Shown here one piece after another: positions 45,497 through 56,214 of a stretch of DNA of 64,000 nt. The translations under genes were made by a program, and so were the position numbers. A model generated the notes under the pieces. That model was not told the origin of the DNA. It searched no databases and saw only the letters and a program-made list of their open reading frames with translations. Position 1 is the first letter of the stretch. Each line of letters begins with the position of its first letter. Location: contig NZ_AEYF01000035.1 of NCBI RefSeq assembly GCF_000292525.1, positions 1 through 64,000 of the forward strand, in the 5' to 3' direction. Source of the DNA: Rhizobium sp. CCGE 510 (lineage in GTDB: Bacteria; Pseudomonadota; Alphaproteobacteria; Rhizobiales; Rhizobiaceae).

Positions 45497-48400
45497 ATGT
45501 CGATCAAAGCCAGCATCTATCATCTGACGCACTATACTTATGACAAACCGATCCGCCTCGGCCCACAGATCATCCGGCTGAAACCTGCCTCGCATTCCAA
45601 GACAAGGGTGCTCAGCCACTCGCTGAAGGTCACGCCCTCCAATCATTTCGTCAACCTGCAGCAGGACCCCTACGGCAACTACCTTGCCCGCTATGTCTTT
45701 CCGGACCCGGTGACGGAATTCAAGATCGAGGTCGATCTCGTCGCCGACATGACGGTCTATAATCCCTTCGACTTCTTCGTCGAGGAAGAGGCGACCAAGT
45801 GGCCCTTCGGCTATCCTGAAACGATCCAGGAAGATCTGTCGATCTACATGACGCCGGAGCCGGCCGGCCCGCGCCTGAAGGCGCTGCTGCCGACGCTCGA
45901 CTGGTCGCCCGACCAGCCGACCGTCGATATGATCGTCGGCCTGAATGCCCGTCTGCAACAGCAGATCGGCTATGTCATCCGCATGGAAACCGGCGTGCAG
46001 ACCCCGGAGGAAACGCTGGAAAGCGCCAAGGGCTCCTGCCGCGATACCAGCTGGCTGCTCGTCCAGATCCTTCGTCATCTTGGCCTGGCCGCCCGCTTCG
46101 TCTCCGGTTATCTCATCCAGCTGACGCCGGACCTGAAGGCGCTCGACGGCCCCTCCGGCACCGAAGTCGATTTCACTGACCTGCATGCCTGGGTGGAGGT
46201 TTATCTGCCCGGCGCCGGCTGGGTCGGCCTCGATCCGACCTCCGGTCTGCTGACCGGCGAAAGCCACATCCCGCTTGCCGCCACGCCACATTACCGCAAC
46301 GCCGCGCCGATCTCCGGCGGTTATTTCGGCGAAGCCGAAACCGAATTCGCCTTCGACATGAAGGTCTCGCGTGTCGCCGAACACCCGCGCATCACCAAGC
46401 CCTTCTCCGATGAAAGCTGGGATGAACTCAACGACCTCGGCGAGAAGGTCGACCGTATCCTCGAGGCCGAAGACGTGCATCTGACGATGGGCGGCGAACC
46501 GACTTTCGTTTCGATCGATGATTTCGAGTCCGAGGAATGGAACACTGCCGCCGTTGGTCCGACCAAGCGCGAAAAGGCTGACAGCCTGATCCGCCGGCTG
46601 CACGAACGCTTCGCACCCGGCGGCTTCCTTCATTACGGCCAGGGCAAATGGTATCCGGGCGAAAGCCTGCCGCGCTGGACCTTCTCGCTCTACTGGCGCC
46701 GCGACGGCAAGCCGGTCTGGCAGAACCTCGATCTGGTCGCCGCTGAAGGCAAGGATACCGGCGTCACCGCCGAGGATGCCGGCAAGTTTCTGACGGCGAT
46801 CGCAAAGGAACTGGCGATCAAGCCTGACATGGTGCAGCCGGCCTATGAGGATCCGGCCGACTGGATCATCAAGGAAGGCAATCTTCCCGAAAACGTCGAT
46901 CCGGCCAATTCGAAACTGAAGGATCCCGAGGAACGCAACCGCATCGCCCGGGTCTTTGCCCGCGGACTCACCGTGCCCACTGGTTACATCCTCCCGGTTC
47001 AGGCATGGAACGCCAAGGCGGCGGAAAGCCGCGTCTGGGTCAGCGAGAAATGGCGCACCCGCCGCGGCAAAATCTTCCTCTTCCCGGGCGACAGTCCCAT
47101 CGGCTACCGCCTGCCGCTTGGCACCCTGCCCTATGTCCCCCCGGCGCGTTATCCCTATATCCATCCCGCCGATCCGACGATCCCGCGCAAACCGCTGCCT
47201 GACGTTTTCGTCCCGGCCGGCCGCGCCTTGCCAGAAGCCTCCTTCCAGGCCGGCGAGAGGAATGGCAGCCGGATCGAACAGACGCTCAGTGAAATCGGCG
47301 GCGCCGTGCGCACCGCCATGTCGGTCGAACCGCGCGACGGCAGGCTCTGCGTCTTCATGCCGCCGGTCGAGCGCATCGAAGATTATCTCGAACTGATCGC
47401 CGCTGCCGAAAACGCCGCCGCCGAACTCAAGCTTCCCGTCCATATCGAAGGTTATCCGCCGCCGCAGGACGAGCGCATCAACGTCATCCGCGTCGCCCCG
47501 GATCCGGGCGTCATCGAGGTCAACATCCATCCGGCCTCGAACTGGAAGGAATGCGTCGCGATCACCACGGCGATCTACGAGGAGGCGCGTGACACCCGGC
47601 TCGGTGCCGACAAATTCATGATCGACGGCCGTCATACCGGCACCGGCGGCGGCAACCATGTCGTCGTCGGCAGCGCCAATCCGAACAACAGCCCCTTCCT
47701 GCGCCGTCCCGATCTCTTGAAGAGCGTCGTCCTCCACTGGCAGCGCCACCCCTCGCTCTCCTACCTCTTCTCCGGCATGTTCATCGGCCCGACCAGCCAG
47801 GCGCCGCGCATCGACGAGGCTCGTCACGACAGCCTCTACGAGCTGGAGATCGCCATGGCGCAGATCGCTGCCCCCGGCAGCGGCCAGCCGCCGCTGCCAT
47901 GGCTCGTCGACCGCCTGTTCCGCCACCTTTTGACCGACGTTACCGGCAACACCCACCGCGCCGAGATCTGCATCGACAAGCTGTTCTCGCCGGACGGTCC
48001 GACCGGACGGCTCGGCCTCATCGAGTTCCGTGGCTTCGAGATGCCGCCGAACGCCCGCATGTCGCTTGCCCAGCAATTGCTGGTGCGCGCGCTGATCGCC
48101 CGCTTCTGGGTCAACCCCGTCGACGGCAAATTCGTGCGCTGGGGCACAACCCTGCACGACCGTTTCATGCTGCCGCATTTTGTCTGGGCCGATTTCCTCG
48201 ACGTGCTCGCCGACCTTCGCGCAAACGGTTTCGACGTCAGCCCGGAATGGTTCAAGGCTCAGCTCGAATTCCGCTTCCCTTTCTGCGGCGAGGTCGAATA
48301 CGAGGGCTCCAAACTGGAGCTGCGCCAGGCGCTGGAACCGTGGCACGTCATGGGCGAGGAAGGTGCGCCGGGCGGCACCGCCCGCTACGTCGACAGCTCC

Positions 48401-48823
48401 GTCGAGCGCCTTCAGGTGCGGTTAGAAACCAGCAATACCGCACGTTATACCGTCGCCTGCAATGGCCGCACCCTGCCGCTGACGCCAACCGGCACCTCCG
48501 GCGTATCGGTCGCCGGCGTCCGTTACAAGGCGTGGCAGCCGGCCTCCGGCCTGCATCCCGTCCTGCCGATCAACACGCCTTTGACTTTTGACATTTATGA
48601 TACATGGTCGAAGCGTTCGATCGGCGGCTGCATCTATCATGTTGCCCATCCGGGCGGCCGGACCTATGACACCTTCCCGGTCAACGGCAACGAGGCGGAA
48701 GCAAGGCGGCTCGCCCGCTTCGAGCCGTGGGGACATACGGCGGGCGGTTATATCCCGCGCCCCGAGACGGGTTCGCTTGAATTCCCGCTGACGCTGGATC
48801 TGAGGCGGCCCGCCGGAATTTGA
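45497..48823 (+). CDS. Large transglutaminase-like protein with DUF2126 domain
   Basis: An 1108-residue cytosolic protein, first of a three-gene operon. Residues 1-85 are a bacterial transglutaminase-like N-terminal domain ([20 protein letters not shown]). The transglutaminase/cysteine-peptidase core follows with Cys in [20 protein letters not shown], His in [15 protein letters not shown] and Asp in GLDPTSGLL, so the catalytic triad is intact. From about residue 310 to the end is DUF2126 ([36 protein letters not shown]), which resembles glutamine-synthetase/amidoligase-type carboxylate-amine ligases. The operon context (ATP-grasp/Alpha-E and a second transglutaminase-like protein) suggests synthesis and trimming of a peptide-like product or protein tag. 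The product is unknown. Confidence 0.9.
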   Translation: MSIKASIYHLTHYTYDKPIRLGPQIIRLKPASHSKTRVLSHSLKVTPSNHFVNLQQDPYGNYLARYVFPDPVTEFKIEVDLVADMTVYNPFDFFVEEEATKWPFGYPETIQEDLSIYMTPEPAGPRLKALLPTLDWSPDQPTVDMIVGLNARLQQQIGYVIRMETGVQTPEETLESAKGSCRDTSWLLVQILRHLGLAARFVSGYLIQLTPDLKALDGPSGTEVDFTDLHAWVEVYLPGAGWVGLDPTSGLLTGESHIPLAATPHYRNAAPISGGYFGEAETEFAFDMKVSRVAEHPRITKPFSDESWDELNDLGEKVDRILEAEDVHLTMGGEPTFVSIDDFESEEWNTAAVGPTKREKADSLIRRLHERFAPGGFLHYGQGKWYPGESLPRWTFSLYWRRDGKPVWQNLDLVAAEGKDTGVTAEDAGKFLTAIAKELAIKPDMVQPAYEDPADWIIKEGNLPENVDPANSKLKDPEERNRIARVFARGLTVPTGYILPVQAWNAKAAESRVWVSEKWRTRRGKIFLFPGDSPIGYRLPLGTLPYVPPARYPYIHPADPTIPRKPLPDVFVPAGRALPEASFQAGERNGSRIEQTLSEIGGAVRTAMSVEPRDGRLCVFMPPVERIEDYLELIAAAENAAAELKLPVHIEGYPPPQDERINVIRVAPDPGVIEVNIHPASNWKECVAITTAIYEEARDTRLGADKFMIDGRHTGTGGGNHVVVGSANPNNSPFLRRPDLLKSVVLHWQRHPSLSYLFSGMFIGPTSQAPRIDEARHDSLYELEIAMAQIAAPGSGQPPLPWLVDRLFRHLLTDVTGNTHRAEICIDKLFSPDGPTGRLGLIEFRGFEMPPNARMSLAQQLLVRALIARFWVNPVDGKFVRWGTTLHDRFMLPHFVWADFLDVLADLRANGFDVSPEWFKAQLEFRFPFCGEVEYEGSKLELRQALEPWHVMGEEGAPGGTARYVDSSVERLQVRLETSNTARYTVACNGRTLPLTPTGTSGVSVAGVRYKAWQPASGLHPVLPINTPLTFDIYDTWSKRSIGGCIYHVAHPGGRTYDTFPVNGNEAEARRLARFEPWGHTAGGYIPRPETGSLEFPLTLDLRRPAGI

Positions 48824-48874
48824 AGCCGGGGGTGAAGCTGAGGTTAAGGCCGGGGGTTTAGGGCTTGGGTTTTG

Positions 48875-51295
48875 ATGGGTAAGAGGCCGGCAGTAGAGCG
48901 CAAGGAAGAGGCAGAGGACCGCACCGGCAAACGTGCGGCCTTCGACTATGCGCCGCTTCCTGGCACCGCCGACGAGATGGTCGACAATAAAGGTGTTGTC
49001 CGCCCGGTCTGGAAGAATTTCCTATCGCATCTGAGCGCAATGCCGGAAAAGGATCTCGCCGAGCGTTTCGCCCGCGCCGACCGCTATCTCCGGGATGCCG
49101 GCGTCTTCTACCGGGCCTATGGCAGCAGCAAGGGCACCGGCGAACGCGCCTGGCCGATCTCGCATATTCCGGTGCTGATCGACGAGCGCGAATGGCAGAC
49201 GCTTTCAGCGGGCCTCGTCCAGCGCGCCGACCTGCTGGAGGCGATCGTTGCCGACATCTACGGCGACAACCGGCTGGTGAAGGAAGGGGTGCTGCCGCCG
49301 GCGTTGATGGCCGCCAATCCCGAATTCCAACGCCCGCTCGCCGGCATCCGGCCGGCCTCCGGCAATTATCTACATTTCTGCGCCTTCGAGATCGGCCGCG
49401 GACCCGACGGCAATTGGTGGGTGCTGGCCGATAGGACACAGGCGCCATCAGGCGCCGGCTTCGCGCTGGAAAGCCGCGTCGCGACGACCCGGGCCTTCTC
49501 GGATATCTACGCCGAAACCCCCGTCCACCGCCTTGCCTCCTTCTTCGGCGCCTTCCGCGACGCGCTACAGAGCATGAAACATTCGGGCGACGACCGCATC
49601 GCCGTGCTGACGCCAGGCCCCGCCAACGAGACGTATTACGAACACGCCTACATCGCCCGCTACCTCGGTTTCATGCTGCTCGAAGGCGAGGACCTCACCG
49701 TCGTCAAGGGCCGCGTCATGGTGCGCACCGTCGCCGGCCTGAAGCCGATCGGCGTGCTCTGGCGCCGTCTCGATTCGGCCTTTGCCGACCCGCTGGAGCT
49801 GAACCAGAATTCGCATATCGGCACGCCCGGCCTCGTCGAAGCGCTGCGCGCCGAAAGCGTCACCATCGTCAATGCGCTCGGCACCGGCGTTCTCGAGACC
49901 CGGGCGCTTCTGGCCTTCATGCCGACCATCTGTCACCGGCTGCTGGGGCAGGATCTGCTACTGCCTTCGATCGCCACCTGGTGGTGCGGCCAGGAAGAGG
50001 AGCGCGAGCACGTCGCAAAGAATATCGAGAAGATGGTGATCGGCCCGGCCTATTCCCGCGCCCCCTTCTTCGACGACAGCGGCGAATCCGTGCTCGGCTC
50101 GTCGCTGCGTGCGGCCGCCAAGGATTCGATCACCGACTGGCTGAGTTCGGACGGCCCGAAACTTGTGGGACAGGAGGTCGTCACGCTCTCGACGACGCCC
50201 GCTTGGGTGGACGGTAAGCTCGTGCCGCGGCCGATGTCGCTGCGCGTCTTCGCCGCCCGCACCGCAAGCGGCTGGCAGATCATGCCCGGCGGTTTTGCCC
50301 GCATCGGCTCCGATGCCGATGTCGCGGCAATCGCCATGCAGTCGGGCGGAGCGGCCGCCGACGTCTGGATCGTCAGCGACAAACCCGTCGAGCGCCACAC
50401 GCTGCTGCCGGCCGAAGGTAGCTTCACCCGCAACATGCCGGGCAGCCTGCCAAGCCGGGCGGCCGACAATCTGTTTTGGCTCGGCCGCTACATCGAGCGC
50501 GCCGAAGGGGCACTGCGCATCCTGCGCGCCTGGCATGCCCGTTATGCCGAAGCCGCCGATCCGAGCCAGCCGCTGCTCGCCGACGTCTCCGATTATCTCG
50601 CCGCCGTCGATATCGATACCGCCGCGGCCGTGCCGGAGACGCTCCTGCGCCACATCGACAGCGCCGTTTATTCCGCCAGCAATATCCGCGACCGCTTCTC
50701 ACCGGATGGCTGGCTCGCACTCAACGATCTCGCCAAGACCGCACGCCGCTTCCATGTCGCCGTCGCTGCCGGCGATGACGCCAGCCACGCGATGACGATC
50801 CTTCTGCGCAAGCTCGCGGGCTTCGCCGGTCTGGTGCACGAGAACATGTACCGCTTCATGGGCTGGCGCTTCCTCTCGCTCGGCCGCTATATCGAGCGCG
50901 GCCTGCACATGACGCGCCTGCTCGGCCACATGTCCGGCCCGGAAGCGCCCGACGGCGCGCTCGACATGCTGCTCGAGATCGGCGACAGCGTCATGACCCA
51001 TCGCCGCCGCTACAACGTCAATACGGCACGGCTGACCGTCACTGATCTTCTGGCGCTCGACCCCCTCAACCCGCGCTCGGTCCTCTTCCAGGTGAACGAG
51101 ATCCACCACGAAGTCGAGCAACTGCCGAACGCCCTGATCAACGGCCAGATGTCGCCCTTCTACCGCGAGGCGATGCGGCTCCATTCCGGCCTGGCGGTGA
51201 TGACGCCGGAGGGTATGGGGGTCGAGGTCTATCAACGGCTCGAACGCGAATTGGAGCAGCTTTCCGATCTGCTCGCCCAGACTTATCTCGGGTGA
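48875..51295 (+). CDS. Circularly permuted ATP-grasp / Alpha-E domain fusion (DUF404-DUF407-DUF403)
   Basis: An 806-residue fusion. Residues about 70-470 are the circularly permuted ATP-grasp domain (FYRAYGSSKGTGERAWPISHIP, VLTPGPANETYYEHAYIARYLG, EGEDLTVVKGRVMVRTVAG). Such enzymes join a carboxylate to an amine using ATP. Residues about 500-800 are the helical Alpha-E domain (LPSRAADNLFWLGRYIERAE, YRFMGWRFLSLGRYIERGLH), found almost only with these ligases. In other bacteria the two halves are often separate genes; here they are one protein. The ATG at 48875 is used rather than the preceding TTG. Its stop overlaps a GTG of the next gene. Substrate unknown. Confidence 0.92.
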   Translation: MGKRPAVERKEEAEDRTGKRAAFDYAPLPGTADEMVDNKGVVRPVWKNFLSHLSAMPEKDLAERFARADRYLRDAGVFYRAYGSSKGTGERAWPISHIPVLIDEREWQTLSAGLVQRADLLEAIVADIYGDNRLVKEGVLPPALMAANPEFQRPLAGIRPASGNYLHFCAFEIGRGPDGNWWVLADRTQAPSGAGFALESRVATTRAFSDIYAETPVHRLASFFGAFRDALQSMKHSGDDRIAVLTPGPANETYYEHAYIARYLGFMLLEGEDLTVVKGRVMVRTVAGLKPIGVLWRRLDSAFADPLELNQNSHIGTPGLVEALRAESVTIVNALGTGVLETRALLAFMPTICHRLLGQDLLLPSIATWWCGQEEEREHVAKNIEKMVIGPAYSRAPFFDDSGESVLGSSLRAAAKDSITDWLSSDGPKLVGQEVVTLSTTPAWVDGKLVPRPMSLRVFAARTASGWQIMPGGFARIGSDADVAAIAMQSGGAAADVWIVSDKPVERHTLLPAEGSFTRNMPGSLPSRAADNLFWLGRYIERAEGALRILRAWHARYAEAADPSQPLLADVSDYLAAVDIDTAAAVPETLLRHIDSAVYSASNIRDRFSPDGWLALNDLAKTARRFHVAVAAGDDASHAMTILLRKLAGFAGLVHENMYRFMGWRFLSLGRYIERGLHMTRLLGHMSGPEAPDGALDMLLEIGDSVMTHRRRYNVNTARLTVTDLLALDPLNPRSVLFQVNEIHHEVEQLPNALINGQMSPFYREAMRLHSGLAVMTPEGMGVEVYQRLERELEQLSDLLAQTYLG

Positions 51296-51300
51296 CATCG

Positions 51301-52179
51301 ATGCTCTATGATCTTTCCCTTCGCATGGGTTACAGCTACGACGTGCCGGCCTCCGGCGCCCGCCACATCATGCGCCTGATGCCGCTGTCGCTGACCAACC
51401 GGCAACGTCTGGTCGCCGGCTCGATCACCATCTCGCCGACGCCGGACGAGCAGTCGCATTTCGTTGATTTCTTCGATCATCCCGCCACCGCCTTCATGCT
51501 GCGCGCACCGCACGAGACGCTCGACATTCGCATGCAGGCCCGCGTGCAGGTGGAAAGCCAGCCGATCGCCGCCGATTTCTCGCCGTTGCTCGCCGACCTG
51601 CCGGAGGAGATATCAGGCATCTGGTCGCTGGCGCCGGATTCGCCGCACCACTTCCTCGGCGACAGCCCGCGTCTGACCCAAGCGCGCGAGATCAGCGACT
51701 ATGCCCGAAGCTGCGCCATGCCTGATCTGACGGCGATGCAGATCGCCCATGCGCTCTGTGCGCGCATCAACAAGGATTTCACCTACGACCCCGAGGCGAC
51801 GACGGTGGACACGACGCCGCTTGAAGCATTCAGGCTGAAGCGCGGCGTCTGCCAGGATTTCACCCACATCATGATCCTGGCTCTTCGGAGCCTCGGCATT
51901 CCGGCCGGCTACGTCTCCGGTTTCCTGCGCACCATCCCGCCGCCCGGCAAGGAAAGGCTGGAAGGTGCGGATGCCATGCATGCCTGGGTGCGGGTCTGGT
52001 GCGGCGAGACGATCGGCTGGATCGAGCTCGACCCGACCAACAACATCCCTGCCGGCACCGACCACATCGTCGTCGCCTATGGCCGGGACTATTCCGACGT
52101 CGTTCCCGTCATCGGCGTGTTGAAAAGCTATGGCGGCCAGCGCGCTGTCCAGGCAGTCGATGTCATCCCGCTGAAATAA
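51301..52179 (+). CDS. Transglutaminase-like cysteine peptidase, third gene of the ATP-grasp operon
   Basis: A 292-residue cytosolic protein: N-terminal transglutaminase-associated domain (MLYDLSLRMGYSYDVPASGA), then the core with Cys in KRGVCQDFTHIMILALRSLG, His in MHAWVRVWCGETIGW and Asp in ELDPTNNIPAG. The triad is intact. Family members of this operon type probably hydrolyse or transfer amide bonds formed by the neighbouring ligase. The start may instead be the GTG at 51292, which overlaps the upstream stop codon; either way translation is probably coupled. Confidence 0.92.
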   Translation: MLYDLSLRMGYSYDVPASGARHIMRLMPLSLTNRQRLVAGSITISPTPDEQSHFVDFFDHPATAFMLRAPHETLDIRMQARVQVESQPIAADFSPLLADLPEEISGIWSLAPDSPHHFLGDSPRLTQAREISDYARSCAMPDLTAMQIAHALCARINKDFTYDPEATTVDTTPLEAFRLKRGVCQDFTHIMILALRSLGIPAGYVSGFLRTIPPPGKERLEGADAMHAWVRVWCGETIGWIELDPTNNIPAGTDHIVVAYGRDYSDVVPVIGVLKSYGGQRAVQAVDVIPLK

Positions 52180-52290
52180 ATCCCAAAACTGGAAGAACTC
52201 GCCGATTCGTTAAAATTCTATTGATGCCGTAAGGATAACGGAAAGGAGGCCCGTGCCTAATGTCACCCACAGGGTCTATTTCGGGTGAAC

Positions 52291-53493
52291 ATGATGAGCA
52301 CCTCTTTTTTGCATCCCTGCCTGCGTCGCATGTTCAGCGACCGTGGCGGGAATTTCGGTATGATGACGGCTATCCTGCTGCCCGTTCTTTTCGGCGCAGC
52401 CGGCATGGCGATCCAGGTGGGCGATATATTGCTCTCCAAACAGCAACTGCAGGAAGCCGCCGATTCGGCTGCACTGGCAACCGCCACCGCCTTGGCAAAG
52501 GGTACAATCCAAACCTCTGAGGCCGAAGCCTTCGCGCGAAATTTCGTTGCCGGCCAAATGGCGAATTACCTGCAGACCGGCGTCGACATCAAGAGCGCGA
52601 CAGGCGTCGGTGTCCAGACAAAGACATCGGGCAAATCGACATCCTATCAGGTTACGGTTTCACCGGGTTACGATCTCACGGTCAATCCACTGATGAAGGC
52701 GGTCGGTTTCAGTACGCAGCATCTTTCGACGTCGAGCACGACGGTCAGCGGCAATTCGCAAACCCAAGGCTCCGTTTCCATGTTCCTCGTCCTCGACCGG
52801 TCGGGTTCAATGGGCGAAGACACTGCGACGGTCAACGCGTCGGATCCCACGGAAGAATACGAATACGATTGCAGCGAAAGAGACAGGTACGGCAACGTAA
52901 CCAAGAAGAAGACCTGCACCGACACGCGCCCTCACTACTACACCAAAATCGAAGCCCTGAAGCTTGCTGTCGGCACGCTGACGGCTGAACTTGACGCGGT
53001 CGATCCCGACAAGGAATATGTCCGTACGGGCGCGGTTTCCTACAATATCGAAATGCAGAAAGCCAAAGCGCTGGATTGGGGCACCTCCCACGTCACCAAA
53101 TATGTCAACAAGCTGACGGCAACCGACGGGACAGACTCTGGCGAGGCATTCAAGACGGCCTACAACAAGCTTGCCGACACCGCCGAAGACAAGGCCCACA
53201 CGGACAAGACGGGGCAGGTTCCGACAAAATATATTGTCTTCATGACGGACGGAGACAACAACTATGCCTCCGCCGATACCGAAACGAAAACGTGGTGCGA
53301 CAAGGCCCGCGACGCCAAGATGCAAGTCTATACGATTGCCTTCATGGCGCCGGCGCGTGGCCAGGCGTTGCTGAGCTATTGCGCGACAGCGCCGGGCAAC
53401 TACTTCCCCGCTGGCGACATGACGGCGCTCCTGAAGGCTTTCAAGGAAATCGGCATGAAAGCATCCAACCAGGTGACGCGTCTGACGAACTGA
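52291..53493 (+). CDS. TadG-like pilus-assembly / von Willebrand factor A protein
   Basis: About 400 residues. The N-terminal TadE/G-type anchor (GNFGMMTAILLPVLFGAAG, about 21-45) leaves the rest in the periplasm. A vWA domain follows with the MIDAS residues DRSGS (about Asp169) and VFMTDGDNN. Four cysteines (YDCSER, KTCTDT, TWCDKA, SYCATA) could form disulfides. Rhizobia carry several such genes; some belong to the tad pilus system, but no tad genes are adjacent here, so it is an orphan. The start is unclear: a perfect AGGAGG (52245-52250) lies about 40 bases upstream, nearer an out-of-frame ATG at 52260, while ATGs at 52291/52294 and a GTG at 52285 have only GGGTGA before them. Confidence 0.82.
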   Translation: MMSTSFLHPCLRRMFSDRGGNFGMMTAILLPVLFGAAGMAIQVGDILLSKQQLQEAADSAALATATALAKGTIQTSEAEAFARNFVAGQMANYLQTGVDIKSATGVGVQTKTSGKSTSYQVTVSPGYDLTVNPLMKAVGFSTQHLSTSSTTVSGNSQTQGSVSMFLVLDRSGSMGEDTATVNASDPTEEYEYDCSERDRYGNVTKKKTCTDTRPHYYTKIEALKLAVGTLTAELDAVDPDKEYVRTGAVSYNIEMQKAKALDWGTSHVTKYVNKLTATDGTDSGEAFKTAYNKLADTAEDKAHTDKTGQVPTKYIVFMTDGDNNYASADTETKTWCDKARDAKMQVYTIAFMAPARGQALLSYCATAPGNYFPAGDMTALLKAFKEIGMKASNQVTRLTN

Positions 53494-53751
53494 TAAAACG
53501 TCCGACAACGCGTCGGAACAAATCGGCGCGGCTTTTCGTTATCGCTATCCCATCCACCTGATCGGGAAAAGCGATTGAAATCAATCCCCTTGAACCCCGT
53601 AAATATGAAGGTTTCGCAATTTTTTCGTTTGTCCAAATCCTTTGTTGCAAGTGCTTAGTAACGATGCATAAACTGTCGTCGGCACAAGCGACAAATTGAT
53701 TGAATCAGGGATAACATCCTGAAACCAAATTAAAATTGGCGAGATCTGACA

Positions 53752-56214
53752 ATGAACACCATTTCCAAGCCGGTTATCCCTTCCCCCGCCCCGCGCAGCT
53801 CGAAGCCGGAAATTCTCGCCGAAGAAATCATCGAACGCCTGACCTATCGCATCGGCAAGGATGCCAAGGTGGCAAAGCCGCATGACTGGCTGACGGCGAC
53901 GATCCTGGTGGTGCGCGACCGCATCATCGACAGGTGGATGGCCTCAACCCGCGAAGTTTATGCAACGGGCGCCAAGCGCGTCTATTATCTTTCCCTCGAA
54001 TTCCTGATCGGCCGCCTGATGCGCGATGCCGTCTCGAATCTCGGCCTGATGGAGGAGGTGCGCGATGCACTCACCTCGCTCGGCGTCGATGTCAACGTCA
54101 TTGCCGGCCTGGAGCCGGATGCCGCCCTCGGCAATGGCGGCCTCGGCCGTCTGGCAGCCTGTTTCATGGAAAGCATGGCGACGGTCGACGTCCCCGCCTA
54201 TGGCTACGGCATCCGCTATGTCCACGGCCTCTTCCGCCAGCAGCTGGCCGACGGCTGGCAGGTGGAGCTCCCGGAAAACTGGCTCGCCCACGGCAATCCC
54301 TGGGAGTTCGAGCGCCGCGAGAGCGCCTATGAAATCGGCTTTGGCGGCGCTGTCGAATTCATCACAACCCACGACGATCAGCCGCGCTACGTCTGGAAAC
54401 CGGCTGAGCGTGTCATCGCCGCCGCCTTCGACACTCCGGCCGTCGGCTGGCGCGGCAAGCGCGTCAACACGCTGCGCCTCTGGTCGGCGCAGCCGATCGA
54501 CCCGATCCTGCTCGATGCCTTCAATGCCGGCGACCACATCGGCGCGCTGCGCGAAAGTAACAAGGCCGAAAGCCTGACCCGGGTTCTCTACCCTGCCGAT
54601 GCCACCCCGGCCGGCCAGGAACTGCGCCTGCGCCAGGAATTCTTCTTCTCCTCGGCCTCGCTGCAGGACATCCTGCGCCGCCACCTGCAGCAATACGACG
54701 ATTTCACCTCGCTGCCGGACAAGGTGGCGATCCAGCTGAACGACACCCATCCCGCCGTCTCGGTCGCCGAACTCATACGCCTGCTCTGCGACGTGCACGG
54801 GATGGATTTCGACCAGGCCTGGGACATTACCCGACGCACCTTCTCCTACACCAACCACACGCTTCTGCCCGAAGCGCTGGAAAGCTGGGCGGTGCCGCTG
54901 TTCGAGCGTCTGCTGCCGCGCCACATGCAGATCATCTATGCGATCAACGCCAAGATTCTGATCGACGCCCGCAAGGGCAAGAACTTCTCCGACGGTGAAA
55001 TCCGCTCGATCTCGCTGATCGAGGAAAGCGGCGACCGCCGCGTGCGTATGGGCAATCTTGCTTTCGTCGGCTCGCATTCGATCAACGGCGTCTCGGCGCT
55101 GCACACCGACCTGATGAAGGTCACGGTCTTTGCCGACCTGCACAAACTCTATCCCGACCGCATCAACAACAAGACCAACGGCATCACACCGCGCCGCTGG
55201 CTGCAGCAGTGCAATCCCGGTCTCACCGGCCTGATCCGCGAAGCGATCGGCGACGAATTCCTCGACGACGCCGAGAAGCTGCGCCCGCTTGAGGCGCATG
55301 CTTCGGATCCGAGCTTCCAGGAGAAGTTCGCAGCGGTAAAGCGGGCGAACAAGGTAGCGCTCTCCAACCTGGTCGCCAGCCGGATGGGCGTGAAGCTCGA
55401 TCCGTCGGCCATGTTCGACATCCAGATCAAGCGCATCCATGAATACAAACGCCAGCTGCTGAACATCATCGAAGCCGTCGCCCTCTACGACCAGATCCGT
55501 TCGCATCCCGAACTCGACTGGGTGCCGCGGGTAAAACTCTTCGCCGGCAAGGCGGCGCCGAGTTATTACAATGCCAAGCTGATCATCAAGCTGATCAACG
55601 ACGTCGCCCGCACCATCAACAACGATCCGTCGGTGCGCGGCCTGCTGAAGGTCGTTTTCGTGCCGAACTACAATGTCTCGCTCGCCGAAGTCATGGTTCC
55701 GGCCGCCGATCTCTCCGAACAGATCTCGACCGCCGGCATGGAGGCGTCCGGTACCGGCAACATGAAGTTCGGCCTCAACGGTGCGCTGACCATCGGCACG
55801 CTGGATGGCGCCAATGTCGAGATGCGCGACAATGTCGGCGAGGACAACATTGTCATCTTCGGCCTCAAGGCCGACGAGGTCTCGAAGGTCCGCAGCGATG
55901 GCCACAATCCCCGCGCCATCATCGAGGGCTCGCGAGAACTCGCCCAGGCGCTCGCCGCCATCGGCTCCGGCGTCTTCTCGCCCGATGACCGCAACCGTTA
56001 CACGGCGCTGATCGACGGCATCTATTCGCACGACTGGTTCATGGTCGCTGCCGATTTCGACGCCTATGCTCAGGCGCAGCGCGAGGTGGATCAGATCTGG
56101 ACCGACCAATCCGCCTGGTACTCCAAAACGATCAACAACACGGCGCGGATGGGCTGGTTCTCTTCCGACCGTACGATCAGGCAATATGCAGACGAAATCT
56201 GGAGAGCCGGATGA
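53752..56214 (+). CDS. glgP: Glycogen/maltodextrin phosphorylase
   Basis: An 820-residue PLP enzyme releasing glucose 1-phosphate from glycogen, first gene of the glgP-B-C-A-pgm-X cluster. The family landmarks are present: LIGRLMRDAVSNLGL, the AALGNGGLGRLAACFMESMA glycine loop, the KTNGITPRRWL block, and the PLP-binding EASGTGNMKFGLNGALTIGT with Lys672. Length is normal. Its stop overlaps the glgB start by four bases (ATGA), so translation is coupled. The 260-bp region upstream has no gene and should contain the operon promoter. Confidence 0.97.
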   Translation: MNTISKPVIPSPAPRSSKPEILAEEIIERLTYRIGKDAKVAKPHDWLTATILVVRDRIIDRWMASTREVYATGAKRVYYLSLEFLIGRLMRDAVSNLGLMEEVRDALTSLGVDVNVIAGLEPDAALGNGGLGRLAACFMESMATVDVPAYGYGIRYVHGLFRQQLADGWQVELPENWLAHGNPWEFERRESAYEIGFGGAVEFITTHDDQPRYVWKPAERVIAAAFDTPAVGWRGKRVNTLRLWSAQPIDPILLDAFNAGDHIGALRESNKAESLTRVLYPADATPAGQELRLRQEFFFSSASLQDILRRHLQQYDDFTSLPDKVAIQLNDTHPAVSVAELIRLLCDVHGMDFDQAWDITRRTFSYTNHTLLPEALESWAVPLFERLLPRHMQIIYAINAKILIDARKGKNFSDGEIRSISLIEESGDRRVRMGNLAFVGSHSINGVSALHTDLMKVTVFADLHKLYPDRINNKTNGITPRRWLQQCNPGLTGLIREAIGDEFLDDAEKLRPLEAHASDPSFQEKFAAVKRANKVALSNLVASRMGVKLDPSAMFDIQIKRIHEYKRQLLNIIEAVALYDQIRSHPELDWVPRVKLFAGKAAPSYYNAKLIIKLINDVARTINNDPSVRGLLKVVFVPNYNVSLAEVMVPAADLSEQISTAGMEASGTGNMKFGLNGALTIGTLDGANVEMRDNVGEDNIVIFGLKADEVSKVRSDGHNPRAIIEGSRELAQALAAIGSGVFSPDDRNRYTALIDGIYSHDWFMVAADFDAYAQAQREVDQIWTDQSAWYSKTINNTARMGWFSSDRTIRQYADEIWRAG

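Noticed and set aside
45380-48346. A 988-codon minus-strand open frame
   Set aside because: Antisense shadow of the transglutaminase/DUF2126 gene; same composition artefact, no motifs. Similar shadows opposite glgP (53944-56184) and pgm/glgX (61588-63735) were also dropped.
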